64,000 bases of DNA, taken from NCBI RefSeq assembly GCF_024612015.1, contig NZ_CP102512.1, positions 434,001-498,000 of the forward strand, in the 5' to 3' direction. The translations under genes were made by a program, and so were the position numbers. Shown here one piece after another: positions 1 to 9,337 of this stretch. Source of the stretch: Streptomyces sp. CA-210063. GTDB lineage: Bacteria; Actinomycetota; Actinomycetes; Streptomycetales; Streptomycetaceae. Positions within the stretch are counted from its first letter, which is position 1; each line of letters begins with the position of its first letter. The notes beneath the pieces were generated by a model. The model was not told the DNA's origin and did no database searches. It saw nothing but the letters and a program-made list of their open reading frames with translations.

Positions 1-1
1 A

Positions 2-1264
2 CGTCTGGGTGTCCTTCTGGTGGCCCTCGCCGCGTTGGCCGTCGGCGCCGTCCCCGCCGCCTCGGCGCGGGTGACGGCGCATGCCCCGCCCGAAGTCCCG
101 CGCACCGTCGTCATGGACGGCACCCGTCTGCACCAGACCAAGCTCCGCCTGGATCGCGGCGACCGACAACTGCGGCGAGCGGTGAGGGCGTTGACGAACC
201 GCGCCGACACATGGCTGGACCAGGGCCCCTGGACGGTCGTCGACAAGCCGAGGCCCGCGCCCGGCGGCGACCTCCACGACTACCTCAGCCAGGCCCCGTA
301 CTGGTGGCCCTCCCGGCCCCCGACCGCCGACAATCCCTGGGGCTGCCCGTACGTCCAACGCGACGGCGAGCGCAACCCCGAGGTCGACTCCGGCACCGAC
401 CGAAGGGACGTCGAGAAGACCTTCGACGCCGCGTACGACCTCTCCCTCGCCTGGTACTACACCGGCGAGAAGCGGTACGCCGTAAAGGCCGGGCAGGTCC
501 TGCGCACCTGGTTCCTCGATCCGGCCACCAGGATGAACCCGAACCTGAACCACGCGCAGTTCATCCCCTGCAAGTACGACGGTCGCGCCATCGGCATCAT
601 CGACTTCTCGCAGTCCTTCACCAGCGTCCTCGACGCGCTGGCCCTGCTGGACACCGGCGCCCCGGGCTGGACGAGGAAGGACCGCGCCGGCATGGCGCGG
701 TGGAACACCGACTTCCTCGACTGGCTCAAGAACAGCGACTTCGGCAAGGAGGAGGGCAGCGCGACCAACAACCACGGCACCTTCCACGACATGCAGCTCG
801 CGGCACTCGCCTACGCGACCGGCGACAAGGAGCTGGCCCGTCGCACGGTCCTGAACGCCCGGGGCACGCGCATCGCGCCGCAGATCGCGTCCGACGGCAG
901 CCAGCCGCAGGAGCTGACGCGGACCAGGAGTTGGCACTACTCGACCTTCGCCCTGGTCGCCCACACCCGGCTCGCGGCCATCGGCCGGCACGTCGGCGTG
1001 AACCTGTGGGCGTACCGGGGTCCGGACGGGCAGAGCCTGTTCAAGGCGGTGGACTACTTGTTGCCCGCCGCGACGGCATCCGCCGCCTGGCCGCATCCGG
1101 AACTCGCGTTCCATCGGTACGCGGCGACCGACGTCGTCCACGCGGCCGCCGACGCCGGTGACGCACGGGCACGAAGGGCGGTTCCGTCGCTGGAGGAGCC
1201 GCCGGGCGGTGACCTGTGGGTGCTGCGTCCGGCGGCGGAACAGCTGGACTCCATCGCGGGCTGA
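2..1264 (+). CDS. Alginate-lyase-family polysaccharide lyase, 5' end outside the window
   Basis: The frame is open from the first complete codon at base 2. The visible N-terminus is the hydrophobic core of a secretion signal ending near an AASA-type cleavage site, so the true start probably lies just left of the window; a GTG at 20 is the first start codon inside. About 415 residues resemble the alpha-toroid Alginate_lyase family, with a YWWPSRPP segment and a TNNHGTFH segment near base 767 that matches the Asn-His active-site region of that family. Such enzymes beta-eliminate uronate-containing glycans outside the cell; the exact polymer cannot be read from the sequence. It converges on the GH88 gene, which would take the unsaturated oligosaccharides a lyase releases. 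Family call fairly sure, substrate unknown. Confidence 0.8.
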   Translation, partial: RLGVLLVALAALAVGAVPAASARVTAHAPPEVPRTVVMDGTRLHQTKLRLDRGDRQLRRAVRALTNRADTWLDQGPWTVVDKPRPAPGGDLHDYLSQAPYWWPSRPPTADNPWGCPYVQRDGERNPEVDSGTDRRDVEKTFDAAYDLSLAWYYTGEKRYAVKAGQVLRTWFLDPATRMNPNLNHAQFIPCKYDGRAIGIIDFSQSFTSVLDALALLDTGAPGWTRKDRAGMARWNTDFLDWLKNSDFGKEEGSATNNHGTFHDMQLAALAYATGDKELARRTVLNARGTRIAPQIASDGSQPQELTRTRSWHYSTFALVAHTRLAAIGRHVGVNLWAYRGPDGQSLFKAVDYLLPAATASAAWPHPELAFHRYAATDVVHAAADAGDARARRAVPSLEEPPGGDLWVLRPAAEQLDSIAG

Positions 1265-1310
1265 TCCGCGCCGTCAACTGCCCTGCTCCGAGGGCGTCCC
1301 GCGGTGGCCG

Positions 1311-2558
1311 TCAGACCGTGGACAGGTCGATCGCCCGGTCGACCTCCCGTGGCCGCAGCACGCGCAGGATGCCTTCGAGCAGGTAGTAGTCGGCGTACGG
1401 GAGGGAGATCTCGATTCCGTCCTCGTTCGGCCGGTGGCGCGTGCAGCGGGCCACGACCGCCTCCGCGCGGGCGGAGTTCCTCGTCAGGCAGGTCTCCGCC
1501 AGCGCGGTGAGCAGGCGTAGCGCCACCTCACGGTACGAGCGCCTGCCGGTGGCCTCGGACAGGTCGAGGAGTCCGCAGGCCGTGATCGCGCCGGCCGACG
1601 CGTCCTTGATGTCGTGGGGCTGCTGCGGCGCACGGTAGTCCCACACCGGAACGTGGTCCAGGGTCAGGGACCGCACCGCGAAGTCCGCGAGTCTGCGTGC
1701 CGTGGCCAGGAACTCGGCGTTCCCGGTCCGCCGGTACATCGTGGTGAATCCGTACAGTCCCCACGCCTGCCCTCGCGACCAGCACGACGTGGGGCTGTAG
1801 CCCTGTACGGTGTTCGGGCCGATCGACGCGCCGCTGTCCGGGTCGAAGTCGAACACGTGCGGGGTCGATCCGTCCGGGCGCGGGAAGACCCGCTGGGTGG
1901 TCTTCGTGTGCTCCACGGCGATGTCCAGGTACTTCGGGTCGCCGGTCTGCCGGCTAGCGAAGGCGAGCAGGTCGAGATTCATCATCGTGTCGATGATGAC
2001 CCGGCCCGCGTTGGTCGGATCGGTCAGTGCGCCCCACGCGCGGATGAAGCGCCCGCGCGGGTTGTACCGCTGGATCAGGGAGTCGGCGGCCCGTACGGCG
2101 CCCGCCCGCCAGGCGTCGTCGCCCGTCAGCCGCCAGGCGGTGACCCACGACGGGTAGAAGAGGAAGCCGAGGTCGTGTGTGCCCGTGTCGTACTGGCGAG
2201 GGGCCAGTTTCTCCGCCGACGCCAGCGCCCACGAGCGAAAGGCGTCGTCCTCGGTGTGCAGCCACGCCATCCACAGCGTTCCCGGCCAGAACCCGCCGAC
2301 CCAGCCGCCGTTCTGCGAGTAGACCCATTTCTCGAACTTCGTCCCGACCGGGAAGGCGGTCACGCCGGGCGCGACGGTGTGGATCTTCTCGACGGCGTAG
2401 TCGGCGGCCGCACGGAGCGTGCGCAGGGCGGGTGCCGGAATCCGGCCGTCGTCGACCGCACCCACCGCCGGAGCCGCCGATGCCGCCGGTGTCGAGGAAG
2501 CGCACACCACGGCGGCACCGGCAGCCGTAGTCAGCACACTGCGTCGGGAAACACTCAT
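1311..2558 (-). CDS. Glycoside hydrolase family 88 (unsaturated uronyl hydrolase), exported
   Basis: A 415-residue GH88 enzyme. The family removes the unsaturated uronic acid left at the non-reducing end by polysaccharide lyases, through hydration of the double bond. The usual Asp pair is visible: D129 in HDLGF and D190 in IIDTMMNL, followed by the SCWSRGQAWGLYG block. I chose the ATG at 2558 because a GGAGG ribosome site lies 7 bases upstream and the protein then begins with MSVSRRSVLTTAAG, a twin-arginine-type signal ending at an ASAA site; the longer frame to 2921 runs into the divergent gene. It faces the lyase-family gene tail to tail. A TGTTCA inverted repeat lies about 85 bases upstream. 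Substrate (glucuronyl or galacturonyl) unresolved. Confidence 0.88.
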   Translation of the reverse strand: MSVSRRSVLTTAAGAAVVCASSTPAASAAPAVGAVDDGRIPAPALRTLRAAADYAVEKIHTVAPGVTAFPVGTKFEKWVYSQNGGWVGGFWPGTLWMAWLHTEDDAFRSWALASAEKLAPRQYDTGTHDLGFLFYPSWVTAWRLTGDDAWRAGAVRAADSLIQRYNPRGRFIRAWGALTDPTNAGRVIIDTMMNLDLLAFASRQTGDPKYLDIAVEHTKTTQRVFPRPDGSTPHVFDFDPDSGASIGPNTVQGYSPTSCWSRGQAWGLYGFTTMYRRTGNAEFLATARRLADFAVRSLTLDHVPVWDYRAPQQPHDIKDASAGAITACGLLDLSEATGRRSYREVALRLLTALAETCLTRNSARAEAVVARCTRHRPNEDGIEISLPYADYYLLEGILRVLRPREVDRAIDLSTV

Positions 2559-2643
2559 GTCCACGCCTCCAACTGAGCCGCAGGAGATAGGAGTTGACCG
2601 AGCGTTACACGGAGACCTCGACGCTGTACACCCATGTGGGCAA

Positions 2644-2661
2644 TGTTCATCAGTGTGAACA
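2644..2661. promoter_or_regulatory. Inverted repeat TGTTCA-N6-TGAACA, candidate operator
   Basis: Perfect 6-base arms with a 6-base spacer lie between the divergent GH88 gene (start 2558) and the kinase-like gene (start 2728). The spacing fits a dimeric repressor such as an IclR- or GntR-type protein. No such regulator gene is visible nearby, so the binder is unknown. Confidence 0.4.
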
Positions 2662-2727
2662 GAAGGTGAGTAGGTTCCTGGCCACGACGCGCCCGGCACG
2701 GGTCGGGTCTCGTGCGACGATCGATCC

Positions 2728-3678
2728 GTGACTGAGTTCGCGACACCCCACCACAGGGCCCACCGCACCTCCGCCGCAGTCGACGCGGCTGTCGGAGCCG
2801 GGCGCGATCTCGGGCTCACCGTGACCGAGGCCGAGGTGCTCCACGACCTGTTCTCCGTCGTGGTCCACCTCGCGCCCTCGCCGGTCGTGGCCCGGATTCC
2901 CACCGTCCTGCCGCGCCACACGGACGTCGCCGCCCTGACGCGCCGACAGCGGGCTGAACTCGACGTGACACGGTGGCTCGCGGACCAGGGAACTCCCGTG
3001 ATCCCGCCCAGCCCGCTCGTGCCACCGGAGCCGGTTCAGCGCGACGGGTTCTCCATGACCTTCTGGCAGTTCGTCGAGGAGGACCGGGACAAGGAGCCCG
3101 ACTACGCGGCGAACTCCGACATCACCGCCGACCTGCACGCCGCGATGCGCGCCTACCCCGGCCGGCTGTCCTTTCTGTCCTCGGCCGAGCCTCAGTTCGT
3201 CGTGGACAGCCTCGCTCTGCTGGAACAGCACCCCGATCTCCTCGGCCCCGCCGATCTGGACCGCGCGCGTCGCGAGTGGCAGGCCCTGGAACCCCTCGTC
3301 CGCTCACGCACGGCGTTCGAGAGGAGGTTCCCGGGGATCGACCTCCAGCCCATTCACGGCGACTCCCCGCCCGCGAACATCTTCTCCGGGGTGGCCGGGG
3401 ACCTCTACGCCGACTTCGAGCTGGTCACACTGGGCCCCGTCGAGTGGGACCTGGCCGCTCTCGGACCCACCCTGGAATCCGCCTACAACGGCGGTGCGCG
3501 GCGCAACGGCATGAGGCCCCTGAACCAGGATGTCCTGAACTTCGTGAACGCCGTGGGGATGCTACGAGCCATCGCCTCCCTCTCGCTCGTACAGCAACTG
3601 CCTCCGCTGCTGGACTACTTGAAGCCCGCCGTGGACCAGTGGCAGACCATGCCGTTCGCCGGCGGCATGGCCGGATGA
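2728..3678 (+). CDS. Aminoglycoside-phosphotransferase-fold protein
   Basis: A 316-residue protein with the APH/choline-kinase signature: IHGDSPPANIF (catalytic-loop HGD...N) followed by YADFE and GPVEWDLA, the metal-binding Asp and the conserved Trp-Asp. The family phosphorylates small hydroxylated molecules, and many chromosomal actinobacterial members have no known substrate; resistance should not be assumed. The GTG at 2728 has no clear ribosome site, but a -10-like GACGAT ends 7 bases before it, so a leaderless start is possible. It stands alone, divergent from GH88 and convergent with the SGNH gene. Confidence 0.78.
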   Translation: MTEFATPHHRAHRTSAAVDAAVGAGRDLGLTVTEAEVLHDLFSVVVHLAPSPVVARIPTVLPRHTDVAALTRRQRAELDVTRWLADQGTPVIPPSPLVPPEPVQRDGFSMTFWQFVEEDRDKEPDYAANSDITADLHAAMRAYPGRLSFLSSAEPQFVVDSLALLEQHPDLLGPADLDRARREWQALEPLVRSRTAFERRFPGIDLQPIHGDSPPANIFSGVAGDLYADFELVTLGPVEWDLAALGPTLESAYNGGARRNGMRPLNQDVLNFVNAVGMLRAIASLSLVQQLPPLLDYLKPAVDQWQTMPFAGGMAG

Positions 3679-3714
3679 CATCGACGGGCATCGACGAGTG
3701 ACGTCCGGACCCGC

Positions 3715-4983
3715 TCATCGGGTTCGGACGGCTTGGCGGTCGCAGGAGAGGTCCGCGATCCGTACCGCGTCGGCCATCGCCTGCATACCGGTGTCGTTGG
3801 GGTGCAGGTGATCGCCGTTGTCGAAGAACGGCAGGATCCGCTCGTGGTCGTACGGGCTGCGCAGGACGCGGTCGAAGTCCGCCACGGCGTCGAACTCGCC
3901 GGTGGTGCGGATGAATGCGTTGACCTCCTGCCGTACGGCCTCGGCCGGTGCGTCCCACTCGTACCAGCCCTTGAACGGCCCGACCGTGGCGCCGACGACA
4001 CAGACGCCGGCCGCGTGCGCACGGTCGATGATCCGCCGGTAGCCGGCGATCAGGTCCTCGGCCGTGACACCGGTGTGGGCCTTGATGTCGTTCACGCCTT
4101 CGAAGAGGAGGACCGTGCGTACGCCGGGGTGGGAGAGCACGTCCCGGTGCAGTCTGTTCAGGGCGCTCTGCCCGGCTCCGTCGGCGAGGACCTTGTTGCC
4201 GGAGATTCCCTCGTTGGCCACTCCCTTGATGTGGGTGTCGGGGTCGGCCTGCAAGCGGCGGGTCAGATAGTCGGGCCAGCGGCGGTTCTTGTCGGGGGTG
4301 GACTGCCAGCCGTCGGTGATGGAGTCACCGAGGGCGACGAGCGCGCCGATGTCCGAGCGGGTCCGTACGGTGACGGCGTCGAGGTAGAACCAGGAGCCGG
4401 CGGTTCCGGTCCAGTTGTCCGGGTTCTCCTCCGCCGTGTGGTCGCCCTCGGTGGTGTAGGAGGTCTGCATGGCCATGCCGTGACCGGTCGCCGGGCCGCC
4501 GGCCTCGGCCACGTACAGGCTGACCACCAGCGAGGTCGCGGCCCGCAGCCGTCCGGGCAGTGGATCGCTGAGCACGGTCTCACCGGCGGGTACGGTGACG
4601 GACCGCTCGCCGCCGAACGTCATACGGCGGTTGCTGCCCCGGACCAGGGCGGCGCCCTCCTTCTGTACGCCCGCGTAGACCTGGCCGAAGGTCAGGGGCC
4701 GGTCGCCGAAGGCGTTGGACAAGCGGATACGCGGGTCGGTTCCGCCGGCGCTGGTCCGTACGATCAGCCGGTGGCTGCGGTTCGAGGCGGCCTCGCCCAT
4801 GCGGTCGGCGCTCGCACCCCAGGTGACGATCTCGTGCGTCGCGGCAGTCGCGGCGTTCTCGGCAGAGGCCGCCGTCGCCGGGGCGGTGAACATCTGTGCG
4901 GCGGTGACCAGCGCGACGATCGGTACGGCGAGCCGGTGCGGGGCCCACAGCATGCCGGAGCGGCGGGGAGTGTGCTGACGCAC
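3715..4983 (-). CDS. Secreted SGNH/GDSL hydrolase (carbohydrate-esterase type)
   Basis: A 422-residue exported protein. Residues 1-40 form a signal peptide (APATAASA); residues about 45-205 are a beta-rich N-terminal domain; the SGNH domain follows. Catalytic blocks are clear: ALGDSITDGW with Ser221, the glycine/asparagine blocks NEGISGN and EGVNDI, and DHLHPND with Asp391 and His394. The family removes acyl groups, often acetyl, from glycans or other esters. The GTG start lies only 4 bases after the GH95 stop, so it is almost certainly co-transcribed with GH95 and GH27 and would de-esterify the same glycan. Confidence 0.87.
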   Translation of the reverse strand: MRQHTPRRSGMLWAPHRLAVPIVALVTAAQMFTAPATAASAENAATAATHEIVTWGASADRMGEAASNRSHRLIVRTSAGGTDPRIRLSNAFGDRPLTFGQVYAGVQKEGAALVRGSNRRMTFGGERSVTVPAGETVLSDPLPGRLRAATSLVVSLYVAEAGGPATGHGMAMQTSYTTEGDHTAEENPDNWTGTAGSWFYLDAVTVRTRSDIGALVALGDSITDGWQSTPDKNRRWPDYLTRRLQADPDTHIKGVANEGISGNKVLADGAGQSALNRLHRDVLSHPGVRTVLLFEGVNDIKAHTGVTAEDLIAGYRRIIDRAHAAGVCVVGATVGPFKGWYEWDAPAEAVRQEVNAFIRTTGEFDAVADFDRVLRSPYDHERILPFFDNGDHLHPNDTGMQAMADAVRIADLSCDRQAVRTR

Positions 4984-4987
4984 CGCT

Positions 4988-7411
4988 TCACCGCCCCAAG
5001 TCGCGCACGGTCACGGACCGGCCGGGAGCCAAGGTGAGCTTTCGTGACCTCTCCCCGTACGCGACCGTGGTCGTGCGACCGCCGACGCTCGTCACCGTCA
5101 CCTCGGTCGGCCTGCCGTTCTTCCAGCTCAGGTCCACGGTGAAGCCCCCGCGTACGCCCACGCCCGTAATCGATCCGGACGCGGCCCATGCGTCGGGCAG
5201 CGCGGGCAGCAGCTCGACATGGCCGGGACGCGAGTACACCAGCATCTCGATGATGGCGGCGGGCGTGCCGAAGTTGCCGTCGATCTGGAAGATGCCACGG
5301 CCTCGCTCGACCTCGTAGATGTCGAACAGGTTGGGCGCGGTGCCGTTGCCGCCACCGGTGGAGGGTCGCAGGTTGTTCACGACAAGCTGGTAGGCCTTCT
5401 CCGCGTCCTTCAGGCGGGCCCAGCACAGGCTGCGCCAGGCGTTCGCCCAGCCGAAGCTCTCCATGCCGCGCGCGGTGAGCAGCGCGGCCGCGCCCTCGAC
5501 GATCTCCTGAGGTGTCGAGCCGTCCGGGCGGATCCGGTCACCGGGGAACAGCTGGACGAGGGGGGACAGATGCCGGTGAGTGGTCTCTCCGAGGTTGTCC
5601 GGGGACATCCACTCCTCCAGCCAGCCCGTCTTCGGGCTCACGTGCGGCAGGTGGAGCCTCTTCTGCAGGCCGACGACCGTCCGGGCGTACGCGGTGTCCT
5701 TGCCCAACACCTCTGACGCCCTGCGGTAGTTGTCGAACAGGGCCCACACGAGTTCCTGGGCGTAGGTGATGCCCTTGGCGTCGAGCGGACCATGCTCGGG
5801 CGACCAGTCGCTGTCGGCGACGAGGACGTCCCGTTTCTCCCCCGTGGCCGGATCGGTGACCGTCGTGGTCAGCAGGCGCGCCTCCCAGAACTCACAGGCG
5901 CCTTTCAGCATCGGGTAGATGCGGGCGAGATGGGCGCGGTCCTCGGTGAACTCGTAGTGCTCGTACAGGGAGTTGCACAGCCAGGCGTTGCCGGCGGGGT
6001 GCCACCACCAGCCCATGCCGCCGTGGATGTTGGTGGAGATGGCGACGGTCCAGCCCGCGATCTTCCCGGTGGAGTTGCGGTAGCGGTTGCGGGGGTCGTT
6101 GAAGTGGGTGCGGGTGAGTTCGGTCCACGAAGGAAGTTGGGCCAGGCAGTAGTCGGTGAAGGCGTCGAAGCAGTCGGACAGGGCGGCTCGGTCAGCCATC
6201 CAGTAGTTCATCTGGATGTTGATGTCGGTGTGGTAGTCGCCCATCCAGTCCGGGTCGTTGCCGTCGAGCCACAGGCCCTGGAGGTTCAGCGGCAGACTGC
6301 CGCGTGACCCGGCGATCATGAGGTAGCGCCCGAACTGGAGGTAGGCGGCCTCGAGTTCGGGATCGGGCGTGCCATCGGTGTGGCGGGCCCTGATCCGTTC
6401 CCAGGTGTCCATGCCGCGTTGGAGCGCGGTGGAGGTGCCGAGCGAGACGTCCATGCGCTCGAACAGCTTGCGGTGGTCGGCGACATGGGTGTGCAGCAGG
6501 GTGGTGGCGGAGTGTTCGGCGGCGTCGAGGACCTTTGTACGGGAGAGCCTCCGCGGGTCGAGTGACGGGTTGCGGTACCCGTGGGCGGCGTCGGGCGCGT
6601 AGTCGGTGCCGCCGGCGACGATCACGGTCAGGCTCTCGCAGTTCCGGAAGGAGATCCGTGCCCCGTCGACGGCCACGGCTCCCCCGCTGCCGTAGGCGGT
6701 GACGGCGGCCCCGTACCGCAGTCGGTTGGGGAACTGGGCGCCGAAGGACGCGTACCGGCCCCCGGGTGCGCCCGTGGTGGTCTCGCCGTGGGTACCGTCC
6801 AGGCTGATGCTGCCGGTGTAGCACCCGCCGCCGTCCTGGGTGAAGTGCAGGACGAGGACGTCGTCGGGGGCGCTGGCGAAGATTTTGCGCCGGTATGTCA
6901 CGCCGAAGCGCACGTAGGAGGCGGTGACCAGGCCCTGGTGGAGGTCGAGGGCGCGCCGGTAGCCGGAGACGGCCGAGAGGTCGTGGTCAGGGATGTCGAC
7001 GGTCAGCTTGGCCAGCAGGGTGAACGACCCGAAGTTCTCGCGGGCGTAGGCGAACTGGCCGTCGTCGTCCAGGGTGGCGTTGAGCCCTCCGGTCCACATG
7101 GTGGCGTCGGTGAGGAAGAGGCGCTCCCGGCCGGGGTCGTTGCTCACGAGCGCCCCGAGACGGCCGTTGCCGATCGGTAGGCCCTGGGTGATCATCGAGC
7201 CGTCGTCGGCCGGCGCCTGCCACCACAGTTCGGTGGTGGTGCCCTCGCCCGCTGCGAGCATCGGGGAGTCGGCAGGTCTCGCGGGTGCGGCGGAGGCCGT
7301 GAAGGTGGGCACCCCGCCGAGGGCGGCGAGAGCTCCGGTGGCGGCGGCGAGGGAGAGGAGGCCGCGTCTGTTGGGGAGGGGTTCCGGCGAATCGGTGCGT
7401 GGGGTGTCCAA
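4988..7411 (-). CDS. Glycoside hydrolase family 95 (alpha-L-fucosidase/galactosidase type), exported
   Basis: An 807-residue protein of normal GH95 length. It begins with the family hallmark LPIGNGRLGA and DATMWTGG, followed by the (alpha/alpha)6 domain with WMGDYHTDINIQMNYW and the THRHLSPLVQLFPG block, and ends in a beta domain. The family cleaves alpha-1,2-linked L-fucose or L-galactose by inversion. The N-terminus (RRGLLSLAAATGAL) is a twin-arginine-type signal. The start is a TTG at 7411 preceded by AAGGGAG. The gene lies 26 bases after GH27 and 4 bases before the SGNH gene, in one leftward operon. Confidence 0.9.
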   Translation of the reverse strand: MDTPRTDSPEPLPNRRGLLSLAAATGALAALGGVPTFTASAAPARPADSPMLAAGEGTTTELWWQAPADDGSMITQGLPIGNGRLGALVSNDPGRERLFLTDATMWTGGLNATLDDDGQFAYARENFGSFTLLAKLTVDIPDHDLSAVSGYRRALDLHQGLVTASYVRFGVTYRRKIFASAPDDVLVLHFTQDGGGCYTGSISLDGTHGETTTGAPGGRYASFGAQFPNRLRYGAAVTAYGSGGAVAVDGARISFRNCESLTVIVAGGTDYAPDAAHGYRNPSLDPRRLSRTKVLDAAEHSATTLLHTHVADHRKLFERMDVSLGTSTALQRGMDTWERIRARHTDGTPDPELEAAYLQFGRYLMIAGSRGSLPLNLQGLWLDGNDPDWMGDYHTDINIQMNYWMADRAALSDCFDAFTDYCLAQLPSWTELTRTHFNDPRNRYRNSTGKIAGWTVAISTNIHGGMGWWWHPAGNAWLCNSLYEHYEFTEDRAHLARIYPMLKGACEFWEARLLTTTVTDPATGEKRDVLVADSDWSPEHGPLDAKGITYAQELVWALFDNYRRASEVLGKDTAYARTVVGLQKRLHLPHVSPKTGWLEEWMSPDNLGETTHRHLSPLVQLFPGDRIRPDGSTPQEIVEGAAALLTARGMESFGWANAWRSLCWARLKDAEKAYQLVVNNLRPSTGGGNGTAPNLFDIYEVERGRGIFQIDGNFGTPAAIIEMLVYSRPGHVELLPALPDAWAASGSITGVGVRGGFTVDLSWKNGRPTEVTVTSVGGRTTTVAYGERSRKLTLAPGRSVTVRDLGR

Positions 7412-7437
7412 GGATGCGCTCCCTTGAGAGTGGGCCG

Positions 7438-9240
7438 TCAGGACAGGTCCGGTACGTCGATCCGGTCGATGTCCGGGGCGTAGCCGTCACCGCTGTCGAA
7501 GGTGATGGTGTTGGTGCCGGCCTTCAGGTCGAGCGGCACGCCGACCGTCTCGACGGTCCCCCAGTCGCCCGTGGAGGCGAGCTTGTGACTGGTGGCACCG
7601 CCACCGTTGGCGGAGATACGCACGGACCGCGCGTCACCGCTGACGTAGGCGATGTCGACGACGTACCGACCCGGCTTCGTGACCTTGATGCCGTTCATGG
7701 TGAGCTTTCCGCCGAGGTAGAGGTTGCCGACCTTCCTGGCCCCGGAGCAGGCTCCGCAGTCGGCGACCGAGGCGTTGCCGCTGAGGGTGTTGCTCCCCGC
7801 CTCCGCCTCGTAGGCCGTCTTCGCCAGGGCCGGCCCCTTCGGGGTGACGGTGAACAGTCGTGAGCCGTGTGCGGGCAGCGCCTGTGTGATCTTGTCCCGG
7901 TACGTGCCGAGGTTCTCGTGGTTCCAGAGGTCGCGGACCCCGGCCTTGCCGGAGAAGCCGAGGGCGGACCAGTCGGCGGTCACGGAGGCGGGCGCGTCCC
8001 CGAGGTTGAACAGGGCGACGGCGAAGCTGCCGTCGGGGTTCTTCGCCGCCCAGACCTGCTGGTCGTCGGAGGGGGTGAGGGGCCGGGCGGGCGGGGTGCC
8101 GCCCTGGTTGACCGCGATGACCTCCTTGTTGGTGAGCAGGGAGAGCCCGTAGGAGTCGAGGCGTGTCAGGTCGTCACCGGCGTAGAGGGGCGACTTGGCG
8201 ATGGCCCACAGAGTGGCGTAGCTCTGCCGTTCGGCCTTGGTGAGGCCGTCCATCTCGCCGTTGCCGACGTTGAGGGCGTCCAGGTCGTTCCAGCCGCCGG
8301 GTCCGGCGTGGCGGGTCCAGGCGGGGGTGTCGTCCCAGCGGTCCTCGACGGAGTTCTCCCAGGTCACCAGGGTGTTGCAGTAGCACTCGACGTCGGTGTC
8401 GATCCGCCAGCCGTTCGAGTACCGCTTCCAGTCGGCGACATGGCCGATGTCGAGGGACCAGGACAGTTCGAGGTGGATCGGCCGTCCGGTGGCGGCGATC
8501 GCCTTCTGCCATGCGGCGACGTCGGCGACGTTGTCGTAGTTCTCACCGCTCTTGAACGATCCGGGACCGACTCCGTCCAGTTTGAGGAAGTCATATCCCC
8601 AGTCGGCGAACAACCGCGCCTGCGAGTCGATGTACTTCTGGGCGCAGGGCCGGGAGAAGTCGATCTTGTACGCGCTGTCCCAGCCGTTGGTGGTGCGCAG
8701 GTCGCCGTGGACGATGTCGGCGGTCGTGCAGCCCTCGGCGTTCCAGAGGGGGACCTTGCCCTCGCCGTACGCCTCCTTCTCCAGCCCGACCGGCAGATAG
8801 ATACCGGCCTTCAGTCCCTTGGCGTGGAGGTCGTCGGCGACGGCCTTCATGCCGCGGGGGAAGCGCCCGGGGTCGGCGGCCTGTCTGCCGTACGCGTCGA
8901 AGCGGGGCTTCCAGTCCATGTCGCGCCACCAGCCGGCGTCGATGTTGACGTACTCGTAGCCGTACGGCTTGAGCTTGGTGGCGAGGGCATCGGCCTGCTT
9001 CAGGACGTTCCGCTCGGTGAGATAGCTGTAGTCGCCGTCGGGGTTGAGTCCCGGGTACTTGGAGGACTGCATGCTCCAGCTCGTCCAGCCCATGTACGGC
9101 TTGGCCGCCACCGGCGCCGGGGCGGCGTCCGCGGCCGGGGTGGTGTCGGTGGCCGGGGCGGCGGGGGCGAACGCCGCGAGGCCCGCGCTCAGGGCGAGGG
9201 CGAGCAGAGCTCTGCCGGTGCGGTGGGGGGAGAACCTCAT
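7438..9240 (-). CDS. Secreted GH27 alpha-galactosidase with C-terminal CBM35-like domain
   Basis: A 600-residue enzyme. A signal peptide (about residues 1-33) precedes the GH27 barrel, which starts at PYMGWTSWSM. The nucleophile is Asp222 in FLKLDGVG, and the likely acid/base is Asp283 in WRIDTDVE. After a beta-sandwich, residues from about 475 (AYEAEAGSNTLSG) form a CBM35/CBM6-like module that would dock the enzyme on the glycan. It releases terminal alpha-galactose. The ATG at 9240 has a GGAGG site 9 bases upstream, and a longer reading upstream has no support. It is the first enzyme gene after the ROK regulator and probably heads the GH27-GH95-SGNH unit. Confidence 0.9.
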   Translation of the reverse strand: MRFSPHRTGRALLALALSAGLAAFAPAAPATDTTPAADAAPAPVAAKPYMGWTSWSMQSSKYPGLNPDGDYSYLTERNVLKQADALATKLKPYGYEYVNIDAGWWRDMDWKPRFDAYGRQAADPGRFPRGMKAVADDLHAKGLKAGIYLPVGLEKEAYGEGKVPLWNAEGCTTADIVHGDLRTTNGWDSAYKIDFSRPCAQKYIDSQARLFADWGYDFLKLDGVGPGSFKSGENYDNVADVAAWQKAIAATGRPIHLELSWSLDIGHVADWKRYSNGWRIDTDVECYCNTLVTWENSVEDRWDDTPAWTRHAGPGGWNDLDALNVGNGEMDGLTKAERQSYATLWAIAKSPLYAGDDLTRLDSYGLSLLTNKEVIAVNQGGTPPARPLTPSDDQQVWAAKNPDGSFAVALFNLGDAPASVTADWSALGFSGKAGVRDLWNHENLGTYRDKITQALPAHGSRLFTVTPKGPALAKTAYEAEAGSNTLSGNASVADCGACSGARKVGNLYLGGKLTMNGIKVTKPGRYVVDIAYVSGDARSVRISANGGGATSHKLASTGDWGTVETVGVPLDLKAGTNTITFDSGDGYAPDIDRIDVPDLS

Positions 9241-9337
9241 GGCTGGCGACCTCCGGGGTGTGGAAGGACATGTGGGTGACGCGCTCATGACATTCTGGAC
9301 AGGAGATCGAGCCTCGGCCTGGCACTGCTCTGCGGCG

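Noticed and set aside
2728..3678. Antibiotic-resistance kinase
   Set aside because: The APH fold is shared by many metabolic kinases and nothing in the sequence or context points to a drug substrate.
3733..5037. Long plus-strand frames opposite the SGNH gene, and similar long antisense frames opposite GH27, RNA ligase/DEAD, GH35 and PP2C genes
   Set aside because: High-GC DNA gives long antisense frames; these have no ribosome sites, no domains and mirror well-supported genes.
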